A stretch of DNA of 64,000 nt from an uncultured Aquabacterium sp. Lineage in GTDB: Bacteria; Pseudomonadota; Gammaproteobacteria; Burkholderiales; Burkholderiaceae_C. Position numbers and translations under genes: made by a program. The stretch covers positions 1-64,000 of the forward strand of contig NZ_CAJYGK010000096.1 of the NCBI RefSeq assembly GCF_913773725.1, given 5' to 3'. The notes beneath the pieces were generated by a model that saw nothing but the letters and a program-made list of their open reading frames with translations, ran no database searches and had not been told where the DNA came from. Shown piece by piece: positions 29,286 through 36,492 of the stretch (its first letter is position 1; each line of letters starts with the position of its first letter).

Positions 29286-29941
29286 GCTGCAGCCTCCATG
29301 CGGGCACCGATGCTGTAGTAGTCGCAGATGGCGGCATCGACGGCAGCCAGGTCGTTTTCGATGAGCTGTTCCGAGAACAGTCCCATGGGCGACTTCACCG
29401 TGTCGGTGCCGCTGTTGACGGTGGCGAAGTAGTAATGGCCATCCGACACGCGGGTGCGCAGCACGATGGTGAAAAGCCCCTCGGGGGTGATCTTCTCGTC
29501 CAGCAGCTTGCCGATGGTCTTGACGCGGGTGTTGCCCAGGTCGTCGGTCTGCGTGTGCGCCAGGATGTAGACGCGGCGATCGGGGGCCAGGTCGTTGGCT
29601 GCCATCAGCAGATCCCAGGCGTGGCGGCCGATCTCGGTGAACTTGTCGAAGCCCTTTTCACCGCTGCGGCGCATGAACTCGTTGGCCAGGATGTACTGCC
29701 AGTCATCGAGGATCACGATTTCGTGCGGCGACTGGCGCATGGCGCGCTCGATGAACACCGGGTCATCGCTGGTGATGAGGTTGCCGCCAGTCTTCGCGCT
29801 CCAGGGGCGCCAGCCGGCCGAACGGAAGGGCAGGGGCTTGCGCACGGCTTGAATCAGCAGGCAGCGCGCAGGGCTCAGGTTGCGCAGGCTGGTGGTCTTG
29901 CCGGTGCCGGACTCGCCCAGGATCAGGGTCGCAATGCTCAT
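29282..29941 (-). CDS. Sak4-like RecA-fold ATPase (recombinase/annealing protein)
   Basis: A 219-residue P-loop ATPase. Walker A is LGESGTGKTTSL at the N-terminus, Walker B is HEIVILDDWQYI, and YILAHTQTDDLGN fits a sensor/motif region. The size and organisation match the single-RecA-domain Sak4 group of phage single-strand annealing/recombination proteins; a generic AAA ATPase is the alternative. The neighbouring SSB supports the recombination role. Confidence 0.75.
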   Translation of the reverse strand: MSIATLILGESGTGKTTSLRNLSPARCLLIQAVRKPLPFRSAGWRPWSAKTGGNLITSDDPVFIERAMRQSPHEIVILDDWQYILANEFMRRSGEKGFDKFTEIGRHAWDLLMAANDLAPDRRVYILAHTQTDDLGNTRVKTIGKLLDEKITPEGLFTIVLRTRVSDGHYYFATVNSGTDTVKSPMGLFSEQLIENDLAAVDAAICDYYSIGARMEAAA

Positions 29942-29945
29942 GGTC

Positions 29946-30089
29946 TTAGCTCCAGAGAGTGGGGGCGGCCACGGCCACCAGGGCCAGGCCAGCGGCGCCG
30001 GACAGCAGGCCGGCAGGCGTGAACAGGTCGATGTGGGCCACGCGGCGCTTGGCGCGGTACGGGCCTTCAAGCGTGATCGGGGCAGGCAT
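29946..30089 (-). CDS. Small predicted membrane protein
   Basis: A 47-residue frame with a basic N-terminus and one hydrophobic segment (GLLSGAAGLALVAVAAPTLW). It overlaps the next upstream gene by 23 nt and stops 4 nt before the ATPase start. One transmembrane helix is predicted; the function is unknown. Confidence 0.5.
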   Translation of the reverse strand: MPAPITLEGPYRAKRRVAHIDLFTPAGLLSGAAGLALVAVAAPTLWS

Positions 30090-30228
30090 CGGGGCTCACC
30101 TTCTTGATGGTCAGGAACTGCGCGCCGTCGTTGTCGAATGCCGAGTCGATGGCGGCGTTGAGGTTTTCGGCCGGGACAAAGCGGGTGATCCGCTCCGCCT
30201 TGGCGTTGATGAACGTCAGGCGGAACAT
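30067..30228 (-). CDS. Hypothetical 53-residue protein
   Basis: Starts MFRLTFINAKAERITRFVPA and ends in a His/Cys-containing tail. Compact alpha/beta appearance. It overlaps the small membrane protein gene, suggesting coupling. Confidence 0.5.
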   Translation of the reverse strand: MFRLTFINAKAERITRFVPAENLNAAIDSAFDNDGAQFLTIKKVSPDACPDHA

Positions 30229-30289
30229 GGATCAGCCCCCCCGGCTATTGTTCGCAATGCGCGGATTCTGATAGCGGGGCGCCATGGTG

Positions 30290-30676
30290 TTACGCCTCCT
30301 GCTCGGCGTAGTCGTCGGCGTACCGCTGCGCCATGTAGCCGATGGCCTCGCGCAGCTTGGCCAGGGCGCCGGCCTCATCGCCGCGCAGCAGCAGGGACAT
30401 GGCCTGCACCACCTCCACGGCCTCGGCGGGCGGGGCTTCGTGCTGGTAGATCACTTCGGCCAGGGTGGCCTTGCCGCTGCGCTCCCAGGGCGCAGCAATG
30501 GGCGCCTCCGGGTGCAGCTTCAACTCGCGCAGGAAGGACGCTTCTGCGCGCTCGGCGATGCGATCGAATCGCTCATCGCGGGCGTCGCCTTCCTCTTGGG
30601 CGGCAAGGTAGGCAGAATCGTCGCCGGGGCACGGCGTCGATCTTCTCCAGGCAAGGGGGGTTGCTGTGTTCAGCAT
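30290..30676 (-). CDS. Hypothetical phage protein
   Basis: A 128-residue acidic, helical protein, not recognised. The start-associated sequence fixes the start at ATG 30676: a longer frame from 30697 would translate the ribosome-binding element itself (MKQPEIP). A 156-nt gap with several inverted repeats lies upstream, so this gene probably begins its own transcript. Confidence 0.7.
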   Translation of the reverse strand: MLNTATPLAWRRSTPCPGDDSAYLAAQEEGDARDERFDRIAERAEASFLRELKLHPEAPIAAPWERSGKATLAEVIYQHEAPPAEAVEVVQAMSLLLRGDEAGALAKLREAIGYMAQRYADDYAEQEA

Positions 30677-30681
30677 GGGAA

Positions 30682-30694
30682 TCTCCGGTTGTTT
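30682..30694 (-). repeat. Start-associated sequence (30.3-30.7 kb gene)
   Basis: Reads AAACAACCGGAGA leftward, 5 nt before the ATG. This copy decides the start of the gene. Confidence 0.85.
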
Positions 30695-30696
30695 CA

Positions 30697-30852
30697 CAGT
30701 GCGGCGCGGGGCTTATGCCCTCATCTGCCACAGGTCAAATTTTCCCAGCCTGACCAAAGCAATGCAACTGTTTTGCTAGCAATGTTGGGTAAATTGTTGC
30801 ATTCTTGCAACTGCACAAAAATGCAGCAGGTCAGGCCAGGAAAGGGGGGGTG
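30697..30852 (-). promoter_or_regulatory. Regulatory region with clustered inverted repeats
   Basis: Within 60 nt there are, on the leftward strand, CTGCA/TGCAG (6-nt spacer), GTTGCA/TGCAAC (4-nt spacer) and the palindrome TTGCTAGCAA, plus two AGCAATG-type half-sites. A TTGACC box lies 15-17 nt before ATAAG. It probably drives the gene ending at 30290. Confidence 0.5.
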
Positions 30853-31353
30853 TCAGACCTGAGCAGCCACTCCGGTGGACACGAACAGGTGCGACAGCGT
30901 GCGCTCGATGCCGGCAATGCGGCCGTCGATCTCGCGGCCGATCTCGGCTGCCAGGCGCTCGACCGTGCGCGGCGCCACGCCGAACTCGTCGGCTATGCCG
31001 GCCAGGGTGCGCCGGTTGGCGCGGCCCAGGTCAAGGTGGCGGCGGGCTACCTCGCGGCCCAGGTCGCGGTTGCGCGCCATCAGGCAGACCTCGCGCACCA
31101 CGGCGCGCACGCCAGCGCCTCGCATGGGGCCTTCGGCGAACAGCGCCAGGACCAGCGACAGCTCGGCGGGCTGCAGCCGGCGCTCGGCGGTCTGCCGGAT
31201 CCAGGCGGCTTGCGCCACGCGCTCCTGCACGGTCAGCCCGTCCAGGGTCGAAGCACGGCGCGGCGGCGGCGGCCCGTACTGCGGCGACTTGCAGAACGTG
31301 GCGTCCTCCATCTGCCAGGCCCAGCGCAGCGCGGCCTTCACTGTTGGGAACAG
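30853..31353 (-). CDS. Possible antitermination/regulatory protein with helix-turn-helix
   Basis: Roughly 160 residues; the start is uncertain because the frame continues upstream through a neighbouring gene in another frame. ATG 31305 or GTG near 31341 are candidates. The core TAERRLQPAELSLVLALFAE and the C-terminal helix-turn-helix block RTLAGIADEFGVAPRTVERL are visible. Proteins with this shape sit in phage early operons and some act like Q-type antiterminators or DNA-binding regulators. Family assignment is not firm. Confidence 0.5.
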   Translation of the reverse strand: MFPTVKAALRWAWQMEDATFCKSPQYGPPPPRRASTLDGLTVQERVAQAAWIRQTAERRLQPAELSLVLALFAEGPMRGAGVRAVVREVCLMARNRDLGREVARRHLDLGRANRRTLAGIADEFGVAPRTVERLAAEIGREIDGRIAGIERTLSHLFVSTGVAAQV

Positions 31354-31499
31354 GGGCGGCTCGTCCGCGGCTGTTCCTCGTAGCTGCGGCAGCGGCGCCC
31401 GTGCCGGTTGCCCAGGTCGCATGCCTTGCGGCCCCAGGCCGTGATCTCGTTCTTGCAGCCCTTGCATGTGCGTTCCTCTTTCTTCATCAGGATGACCAT
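31338..31499 (-). CDS. Small zinc-ribbon-like protein
   Basis: A 53-residue frame starting at ATG 31499 (or 31487). It has TCKGCKNEI and RKACDLGNRHGRRC, a CxxC plus two further cysteines and a histidine, consistent with a zinc knuckle, and a basic middle. The 3' end overlaps the start region of the next gene. Confidence 0.55.
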   Translation of the reverse strand: MVILMKKEERTCKGCKNEITAWGRKACDLGNRHGRRCRSYEEQPRTSRPCSQQ

Positions 31500-31534
31500 G
31501 GGATCTCGGAAGGATTGGTGACGGCCCCACATGG

Positions 31535-31921
31535 TCAGAATTCCTCCACAGCCCAGCCGCCGCCGGCCTTCTTGGCTTGCTTGGTGACGGCACAGAAGCG
31601 CACCGGGTACATGCCGGCGGCCACCTTGATCTTCACGCGGGCGTCGTCCTGCCAGTGCCCCTTGACTTCGTGTGCCTCCAGTTGGCCGCTGGACAGCATC
31701 ACAGCGAAGTCGGGGGTGTAGAACGTGCCGTCGGCCAGCCGGTACTTGATGCCCTCGAAGGCGTACCAGGCCACGCGGCCGGCGTTGCGCTCGGCCTCCA
31801 GGTGCTCGCAGTAGGCGGCTTCGGTCTTGTTCATCTGGCCCGGCTTGAGCCGGCCCAGGGCGCGGATGTTGTCGGGCAGGCCGCTGCGGCGATAGGCGCC
31901 CGTTGCTTTGGTCAGGGACAT
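31535..31921 (-). CDS. DUF1064 restriction-endonuclease-like protein
   Basis: A 128-residue protein of the DUF1064 family. The fold is PD-(D/E)xK-like: FEGIKYRLADGTFYTPDFAV followed by EAHEVKGHWQDDARVKIKVA gives Asp...Glu-x-Lys. Such phage proteins may act as structure-specific or junction nucleases. It ends the coupled block containing the Ref-like nuclease. Confidence 0.8.
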   Translation of the reverse strand: MSLTKATGAYRRSGLPDNIRALGRLKPGQMNKTEAAYCEHLEAERNAGRVAWYAFEGIKYRLADGTFYTPDFAVMLSSGQLEAHEVKGHWQDDARVKIKVAAGMYPVRFCAVTKQAKKAGGGWAVEEF

Positions 31922-32226
31922 TACAGCTTGTCCTCCAGGTGCAGTGTTTTGGCGATCTGTTCGATGGTCTTGGCCAGCAGCTCCAGCTCGCTGCCCCACA
32001 TGAGGCAGAACAGCTCGCGGTCGGCATGCAGGCCGGTGGCGCCCCGGTGGTGTTCGGGGCACAGGGGGATGGTCAGCGTGTCGGGTGCGCGCTGTGCGCC
32101 GCCCTGGCCGGTGCGGATGTGGTGCACTTCTGCCGGCGTGCCGGGTTGGCCGGCCAGCATGCAGACGATGCAGCCGACGGCCGCAACGCGGCCCAGCCAG
32201 CGCCCGATGTGGTCGGCCCGGCTCAT
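31921..32226 (-). CDS. Ref-like HNH endonuclease
   Basis: A 101-residue protein resembling the nuclease domain of phage P1 Ref. It has GRVAAVGCIVC (CxxC), EVHHIRTGQGGAQRAPD, IPLCPEHHRGATG and LHADRELFC. These provide a beta-beta-alpha-metal HNH site with a structural zinc. P1 Ref cuts at RecA-bound D-loops; whether this shorter protein also depends on RecA is inference. Confidence 0.78.
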   Translation of the reverse strand: MSRADHIGRWLGRVAAVGCIVCMLAGQPGTPAEVHHIRTGQGGAQRAPDTLTIPLCPEHHRGATGLHADRELFCLMWGSELELLAKTIEQIAKTLHLEDKL

Positions 32227-32450
32227 GCACCAGCCTCCGGGTCGGACGGCAGCACGTAGGCGGGCGCGGCCGGCTGCGGCTTGGATTCGGCCACCACGGC
32301 CAGGATGGGGCCTCGGGCCACGCGGCGCAGCATCAGCGCAGCGTCGCCGCGCAGGCGCTCGATCTGGTCGTGATCGACGCCAACGGCCTCCAGCATGGCC
32401 AGGCCCGCCCCCTTGCCCGACTTGCGGGCGTACAGGCGAAGGTCCATCAC
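32223..32450 (-). CDS. Hypothetical phage protein
   Basis: A 75-residue basic protein with a C-terminal Pro/Ala tail. Overlaps both neighbours by 4 nt. No family recognised. Confidence 0.65.
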   Translation of the reverse strand: MMDLRLYARKSGKGAGLAMLEAVGVDHDQIERLRGDAALMLRRVARGPILAVVAESKPQPAAPAYVLPSDPEAGA

Positions 32451-32674
32451 GCGGGCACCCCCTGCTGCGCGGCGCGGCGCAGGTTGGCCACCGCGCCCTG
32501 CAGCTCGCGCACGGTTGCGTCAGGCTTGGCCAGGATCTTGGCGGCGGCGGTGTTGACGGCCTGCCAGGCGCGCACGGCCTGGATCGAGCCGTTGGCCACG
32601 TGGCGCGGCACCTTGTGGACCAGCGCGGCCAGCTCGGCGCGCAGGCTTTCCTTGGTCTGTTGGTCTTCCTTCAT
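32447..32674 (-). CDS. Hypothetical phage protein
   Basis: A 75-residue helical protein (ESLRAELAALVHKVPRHVAN ...). Overlaps the downstream gene by 4 nt. No family recognised. Confidence 0.65.
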   Translation of the reverse strand: MKEDQQTKESLRAELAALVHKVPRHVANGSIQAVRAWQAVNTAAAKILAKPDATVRELQGAVANLRRAAQQGVPA

Positions 32675-32678
32675 GGCA

Positions 32679-33170
32679 TCAGGCGGTGACGGGTTGACGG
32701 TCGGCCATCCATTCGCGGTACATGGCCATCAGGCGGCGGAACAGCTCGGCGGCGTGCGCGCTGCTGTCCAGCTCGGCGCGGCTGTCGATCTCGCAGAAGC
32801 CCCGCAGGAACTGCGCGGCGCGCTCGCGGCGCTGCAGGTCGTCGCCGAGATCCACGCCAGTGCGGTGGGCCACGAAGTCCTGGAAGTCGCGGCTGTTGCA
32901 CACCAGCGCGGCCGACTTGGCCAGCGGGCCACCCTCGGCCTTGGGCTGTTCGCCCGATGCCGACACGGGGCGGTCCTGTTCGTCCAGCAGGACCAGCACG
33001 GCCATGAAACGCTGGCCGGCCGTGTTGCCCTTCTTGACGGTCATGTGACGGAAGGGCTCAAGCGCCTGGCTGTCGGGCAGCCAGAAGGTCACCTTGGCGC
33101 CTCCGGTGTGGGTTTCGTTCCAGCCGGCCAGCATCAGCTCGCCCTGGTACGCGGTCGGGATGTTGCTCAT
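32679..33170 (-). CDS. Hypothetical phage protein
   Basis: A 163-residue protein. The N-terminal half is beta-rich (GELMLAGWNETHTGGAKVTFWL ...RHMTVKKGNTAGQRFMAVLVL) and the C-terminal half is helical and acidic. Position beside replication and recombination genes suggests nucleic-acid metabolism; not recognised. Confidence 0.7.
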   Translation of the reverse strand: MSNIPTAYQGELMLAGWNETHTGGAKVTFWLPDSQALEPFRHMTVKKGNTAGQRFMAVLVLLDEQDRPVSASGEQPKAEGGPLAKSAALVCNSRDFQDFVAHRTGVDLGDDLQRRERAAQFLRGFCEIDSRAELDSSAHAAELFRRLMAMYREWMADRQPVTA

Positions 33171-33174
33171 GTGT

Positions 33175-33462
33175 TCATGCCTCCATGGCCAGGACGGCTT
33201 CCACGTCCAGGCTCGGGTCGGGTTCTGCGGGTGGCGGCAGGCGGCGACCTTCGCGCACGTAGCGGGCGAATGCGTCGCATGCCTTGGCGTAGCGGGCGCA
33301 GTGCGCCCGTGCGGTGCAGCCCTCACATGGCGCGGGCGGCAAGGCCGCAAAGCGCGCCAGCAGTTGCCGCAGCTCGCTGGGCGTGGGCTCGACGTGCGAT
33401 GCCTTGACGCTCACGAAGTGCTGCAACCGGGTGATGGCGTTGCCGGTTCCCATGTCGCGCAT
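33175..33462 (-). CDS. Hypothetical cysteine-containing protein
   Basis: A 95-residue protein. CEGCTARAHCARYAKAC gives a C-x2-C-x5-C-x6-C cluster that may bind zinc or an iron-sulphur centre. The ATG overlaps the upstream stop as TGATG, which fixes the start. Confidence 0.65.
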   Translation of the reverse strand: MRDMGTGNAITRLQHFVSVKASHVEPTPSELRQLLARFAALPPAPCEGCTARAHCARYAKACDAFARYVREGRRLPPPAEPDPSLDVEAVLAMEA

Positions 33463-33866
33463 CACTGCACTCCCGGGACATAGCGCCACAGCTTCGTGGG
33501 CCGGCCGTGCGCGTCAGGCGCCTGGCTGGTGACGTGCTCGCCAGTCCACTCGATGACGTGGCGCGAAGCCATGCGGCGGGTCAGGGCGCCCCAGCCGTTT
33601 TGATGGGGAGGCATGGGCAGCTCGCTGGCGACCGCGTGGGCCTTGAACTGTTCCATGGTGAAGGTGTCCACCTCGATGCACTCGGCCTGCAGCCAGGCTT
33701 TCAGGTGGGGCTCGATGCCGGCCAGCCAGTCGGCACATGTGTGCTCGACACGGGCGATGCCGTTGAGCTTGAGCTGCTGCCCCATGCGCGGGTTCTTGCG
33801 CGGGATCAGGGCGCTCATGTCGCGCTCGGGGGCGCGAAGGGTCGTGGTGTTGTTGTAGTGGTTCAC
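33462..33866 (-). CDS. Hypothetical phage protein, GTG start
   Basis: A 134-residue protein, start GTG 33866 preceded by a start-associated sequence. The C-terminal part (HVIEWTGEHVTSQAPDAHG...LWRYVPG) looks like a small winged-helix unit. Not recognised. Confidence 0.65.
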   Translation of the reverse strand: MNHYNNTTTLRAPERDMSALIPRKNPRMGQQLKLNGIARVEHTCADWLAGIEPHLKAWLQAECIEVDTFTMEQFKAHAVASELPMPPHQNGWGALTRRMASRHVIEWTGEHVTSQAPDAHGRPTKLWRYVPGVQ

Positions 33867-33872
33867 GATCTA

Positions 33873-33884
33873 CTCCGGTTGTTT
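33873..33884 (-). repeat. Start-associated sequence (33.5-33.9 kb gene)
   Basis: Reads AAACAACCGGAG leftward, 6 nt before a GTG start, which argues that GTG is used. Confidence 0.8.
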
Positions 33885-33892
33885 TGTGCTGG

Positions 33893-34495
33893 TCAGTCGG
33901 CTGCCAGCGTTTTGCTCACGTTCCACTTCTTCATCAGCCCGGCCAGTTGCTTGCGCACGTGATCGGGCATGTGCCGTCGCTCGGGCGGCGGCAGGTAGGC
34001 GGCCGGTGGATCTGGTACGGCCTCCCATTCGGTCTTGTCCATCTGCTTGGCCAGGATGCGCACCCACTTCGACTTGGCTGCAGGCCAGTCGCTGTGCGTC
34101 AGGTTGTAGGTGCCGAAGTCCACGGCCGCCCAATAGATCGCCGGGTGGCTCCAGGCGAAGGCCACGCCGCGCTCGCGCTGGCGGATGCCGTCCAGGGCCT
34201 CGTAGAAGGCGGCTTCCGCCTCGATGGGCGGGCGGCACAGGGCCGCGAACTCCGGCAGCGTGGGGGGCCACACGCGGGTGCGGCACGCATCCATGCCTCG
34301 GCGGATCTCGTCCGGGGTGAAGCCGGCCAGCTCGGCGGCCCACTCGGCCGTCAGCTTGTCTTGAGGCACGCCCTGCCACATGTCGGCGAACTTGGCGCCG
34401 TAGCGGGCGTGCAGCTTGCCCAGGATGGCCACCACAGTCTCGGTCTTGAGCCGGGTGGCGTCACTGGAGCGGGGTTGCCACAACGTCAATGACAT
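33893..34495 (-). CDS. Replication protein P-like (helicase loader)
   Basis: A 200-residue protein directly following the O-like gene. The segments FTPDEIRRGMDACRTRVWPP, LPEFAALCRPP and the C-terminal HVRKQLAGLMKKW match the phage replication protein P type that delivers DnaB helicase to the O-bound origin. ATG 34495 lies inside the end of the upstream gene. Confidence 0.72.
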   Translation of the reverse strand: MSLTLWQPRSSDATRLKTETVVAILGKLHARYGAKFADMWQGVPQDKLTAEWAAELAGFTPDEIRRGMDACRTRVWPPTLPEFAALCRPPIEAEAAFYEALDGIRQRERGVAFAWSHPAIYWAAVDFGTYNLTHSDWPAAKSKWVRILAKQMDKTEWEAVPDPPAAYLPPPERRHMPDHVRKQLAGLMKKWNVSKTLAAD

Positions 34496-35243
34496 CGGTT
34501 GCTCCTTGGAAGAAGGGCGCACGGTCAGCCGGCGCGGGCGTACCGTGCAGGAAGGTGGAGAAGGCGGCGCGGTGCAGCGTCTTCGTCGGCGCGTTCACGC
34601 GATGGCTGGCCGGGTTGGTCTTGACCTCGCGGTGGGCCTTGGACAGCCAGTTGTTGAGAAAGCGCAGGTAGTCCTCTTTCTCGCGCTTGGGGTTCGACAG
34701 CAGCCAGCACTCGGCCCGGCTGATCTCGGCTGCCACGTTCAAACCGTCGAAGGTCACAAGCCACTTGGCCATGGCGGCGTCGGGGATGCCCTCGATTCGC
34801 CCGGTAGCCCGGTTGAAAGTCGGCGCGGGCGCGCTCTCTTTCTTCTTCTTCTTAGATGACGGTTCTATGATGGTTTGGGTGCAATGGGTTGCACCCCCTT
34901 GTGCTGCGTTTTGCACCCCCGCAGAATCTGCACCCCCCGCAGCTTTTGCACCCCCAATGCCAGCGGCCGGGCGGCAGCGCAGCGCGTCGAGCTGCAGGAC
35001 GTAGGTGTTGCAGCCCTTGGGGCCAGTGCCGCGCTCAATGGCCAGCTCTCCGAAGCTGACCAGCTCCGACAGGGCGTATTGCGTCGTGCGCTCACTGACG
35101 CGGGCCTTGGTGGCCAGGGTTCCAACGGCGGGGAAGGCACGGCCCTCGTCGTCCGCGAAGTCGGCGATGGCAAGCGCCACCAACAGGGTGGAGCCGGCTG
35201 CCTTGCTGAACTTCCAGACCAGGGAAGTCGCATAGACGCTCAT
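34461..35243 (-). CDS. Replication initiation protein O-like, winged helix
   Basis: A 260-residue protein. The N-terminal domain (about 1-85) is a winged helix: LLVALAIADFADDEGRAFPA then LATKARVSERTTQYALSELV. A low-complexity linker with a Lys run (near residues 125-135) and a C-terminal domain follow. By position before the P-like gene and by architecture it should bind the phage origin, which in such phages lies within the O gene. The DNA of the linker holds three direct repeats of TGCACCCCC-type motif at 34880-34955 that could be origin iterons. Confidence 0.75.
   Translation of the reverse strand: MSVYATSLVWKFSKAAGSTLLVALAIADFADDEGRAFPAVGTLATKARVSERTTQYALSELVSFGELAIERGTGPKGCNTYVLQLDALRCRPAAGIGGAKAAGGADSAGVQNAAQGGATHCTQTIIEPSSKKKKKESAPAPTFNRATGRIEGIPDAAMAKWLVTFDGLNVAAEISRAECWLLSNPKREKEDYLRFLNNWLSKAHREVKTNPASHRVNAPTKTLHRAAFSTFLHGTPAPADRAPFFQGATDVIDVVATPLQ
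34879..34953. repeat. TGCACCCCC direct repeats inside the O-like gene (possible origin iterons)
   Basis: In the plus strand TTGCACCCCC occurs near 34890 and 34911, TGCACCCCCC near 34930, and TTGCACCCCC near 34946, with a related GTGCAATGG just before. Four close copies within 65 nt in the middle of the O gene is where lambdoid origins lie. They also encode the repeated peptide GVQ/GAK region, so a coding cause cannot be excluded. Confidence 0.55.
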
Positions 35244-35611
35244 GCTGCAAGTGCCTCCGATTCTTCGCGCAGGGCGTGCGGCAGGCCAGCGGCTCGGCGG
35301 CGCTCCTGATCGGCGATGAATTCGGGGGAGGGTTGCAGCGCCCCTTTGCCGGTGCGGCTGGGAGGCACGTCGCCCAGGCGCTCCATGAGGTAAACGAGAT
35401 CGGGCGCCCACCCCGGTGTGACCTTGGCGGCTGCCTCCACGATGCGTTTGGCCAGTCGATAACCGATCGGAGCATTGCTGTACGCAATGTTCTGGATGTG
35501 CCGGTAGCTGGTCTTCGCTTCTTGCGCCATGTTCTTCACGTTCTCCGTTCCTACGTGGTGCATCCAGGCGCGCAGGCCCAGGGTACCCACATTGCTGGTT
35601 TTTTGGTGCAT
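35240..35611 (-). CDS. Cro/YdaS-like helix-turn-helix regulator
   Basis: A 123-residue protein, first gene of the main leftward operon and divergent to the CI-like gene. The segment VKNMAQEAKTSYRHIQNIAY is the helix-turn-helix, followed by IGYRLAKRIVEAA. This position and fold match Cro-type early regulators. Start ATG 35611 is preceded by a start-associated sequence. Confidence 0.75.
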   Translation of the reverse strand: MHQKTSNVGTLGLRAWMHHVGTENVKNMAQEAKTSYRHIQNIAYSNAPIGYRLAKRIVEAAAKVTPGWAPDLVYLMERLGDVPPSRTGKGALQPSPEFIADQERRRAAGLPHALREESEALAA

Positions 35612-35616
35612 TTACT

Positions 35617-35629
35617 TCTCCGGTTGTTT
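35617..35629 (-). repeat. Start-associated sequence (Cro-like gene)
   Basis: Reads AAACAACCGGAGA leftward, 5 nt before the ATG. Confidence 0.85.
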
Positions 35630-35657
35630 TGGTTGCCCCTTGTCGGGGTCGTTCTTA

Positions 35658-35674
35658 GCTAGTGAAATGCTATC
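35658..35674. promoter_or_regulatory. Degenerate operator overlapping the cro -10 box
   Basis: GCTAGT-GAAAT-GCTATC shares the half-site and the spacing of the perfect palindromes at 36436 and 41086. Confidence 0.5.
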
Positions 35675-35695
35675 AATAAGCAAGGTTTGCCGCAA
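35667..35695 (-). promoter_or_regulatory. Candidate leftward early promoter (cro)
   Basis: Leftward TTGCGG (35690-35695), 17-nt spacer, TAGCAT (35667-35672). Weak -35, but the operator-like site covers the -10. Confidence 0.45.
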
Positions 35696-35825
35696 TTTTT
35701 ACCGCGTGTTGTCCTCCGACTTAGAGGGGTGGTTGATGGGGTGTCGAACGGTCGTTCACCCGTGGTGGCGGATCACCGCTTCGACGACTGGGGGCCGGTG
35801 TGTGGCCTATGTCACAAATTTCTAG

Positions 35826-35855
35826 TTGCAAGTAGATTGATTGCAGTGCTATCTT
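35826..35855 (+). promoter_or_regulatory. Candidate rightward promoter for cI
   Basis: TTGCAA (35826-35831), 18-nt spacer, TATCTT (35850-35855). Confidence 0.45.
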
Positions 35856-35972
35856 TGTGCATGCAATTAACGCCGCGTGTAACCGGCGCGGCGAGGTTGC
35901 CTAACTGCTCGTTCAACCCGGACGGGTGCTGTGTTTCCAAGAATCAGAAGACGACAGGGGAGTGAGAGAACA

Positions 35973-36431
35973 ATGGATATTCGCCAGATTCGACTTGCCA
36001 ATTACCGCGACCTGCTGGTTGCGTTCGCCAACAGCCCGGAAGAAGCCGGGGCCTCGGACTACGGGCGCCTGAAACGCTTTGCGACCAAGGCCGGTGTCAG
36101 TGACCGGATGCTTTCGCACATCAACAACGGCCGGGGGAACCTCGGCAGCGACCTGTGCCGTCGCATGGAGCAGGGCCTGGGTCTGCCATCCGGTTGGATG
36201 GACCAGATGCACGGGCTTGGAGATTCGGCTGGCGTGTCTGACGAGGAACAGAGCTTCTTGGAGCTGGCCCTGCAGATGTTTCGGGCAAACCCGTTGAGGG
36301 CCACCAAGCTGATGGCGGATCTGGCCTTGTCGTTAAATAGCGAGCGCGATTCGCACAGTGCTTCCGCAGCAATAGCAAAGGACGGCCAGGAATCAAACGG
36401 CCGCGGAGTCCACGGATTCACGGGTCGCTGA
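35973..36431 (+). CDS. CI-like phage repressor, DNA-binding domain type
   Basis: A 152-residue protein. An XRE-like N-terminal domain (about 20-80, LKRFATKAGVSDRMLSHINN with the Arg/Asn recognition region, then LCRRMEQGLGLPSGWMDQMH) is followed by an acidic helical region. There is no LexA/S24 self-cleavage domain, so induction would need another route than RecA-stimulated autoproteolysis. ATG 35973 has AGTGAGAG upstream. It is the only rightward gene between the two leftward operons. Confidence 0.78.
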   Translation: MDIRQIRLANYRDLLVAFANSPEEAGASDYGRLKRFATKAGVSDRMLSHINNGRGNLGSDLCRRMEQGLGLPSGWMDQMHGLGDSAGVSDEEQSFLELALQMFRANPLRATKLMADLALSLNSERDSHSASAAIAKDGQESNGRGVHGFTGR

Positions 36432-36435
36432 TACT

Positions 36436-36452
36436 GCTAGTGCAGAACTAGC
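36436..36452. promoter_or_regulatory. Perfect palindromic operator behind cI
   Basis: TGCTAGT and ACTAGCA arms around GCAGA (core 36436-36452). Same arms and 5-nt spacer as at 41086. It lies 4 nt after the cI stop and is centred about 49 nt before a predicted start site. Confidence 0.7.
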
Positions 36453-36457
36453 AATGC

Positions 36458-36486
36458 TTGTCACACTGCCGGTTCTGTGCTAGATT
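36458..36486 (+). promoter_or_regulatory. Sigma70-type promoter behind cI
   Basis: TTGTCA (36458-36463, five of six), 17-nt spacer, TAGATT (36481-36486, four of six). Together with the operator it would start a transcript near 36493. Confidence 0.65.
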
Positions 36487-36492
36487 TCCGGC

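Larger units (their letters stand above)
35612..35972. other. Divergent cro/cI control region
   Basis: 361 nt without a credible gene. It holds a degenerate CI-type operator and a leftward promoter close to cro, and a candidate rightward promoter 118 nt before the cI start. The cI transcript would then have a long leader of about 110 nt. Confidence 0.6.

Noticed and set aside
30229-30284. 22-codon frame MAPRYQNPRIANNSRGADPCSA
   Set aside because: Too short, no clear ribosome-binding site, and overlaps a better small gene.
30290-30697. Longer start of the 30.3 kb gene at 30697
   Set aside because: The additional residues MKQPEIP are a translation of the start-associated sequence.
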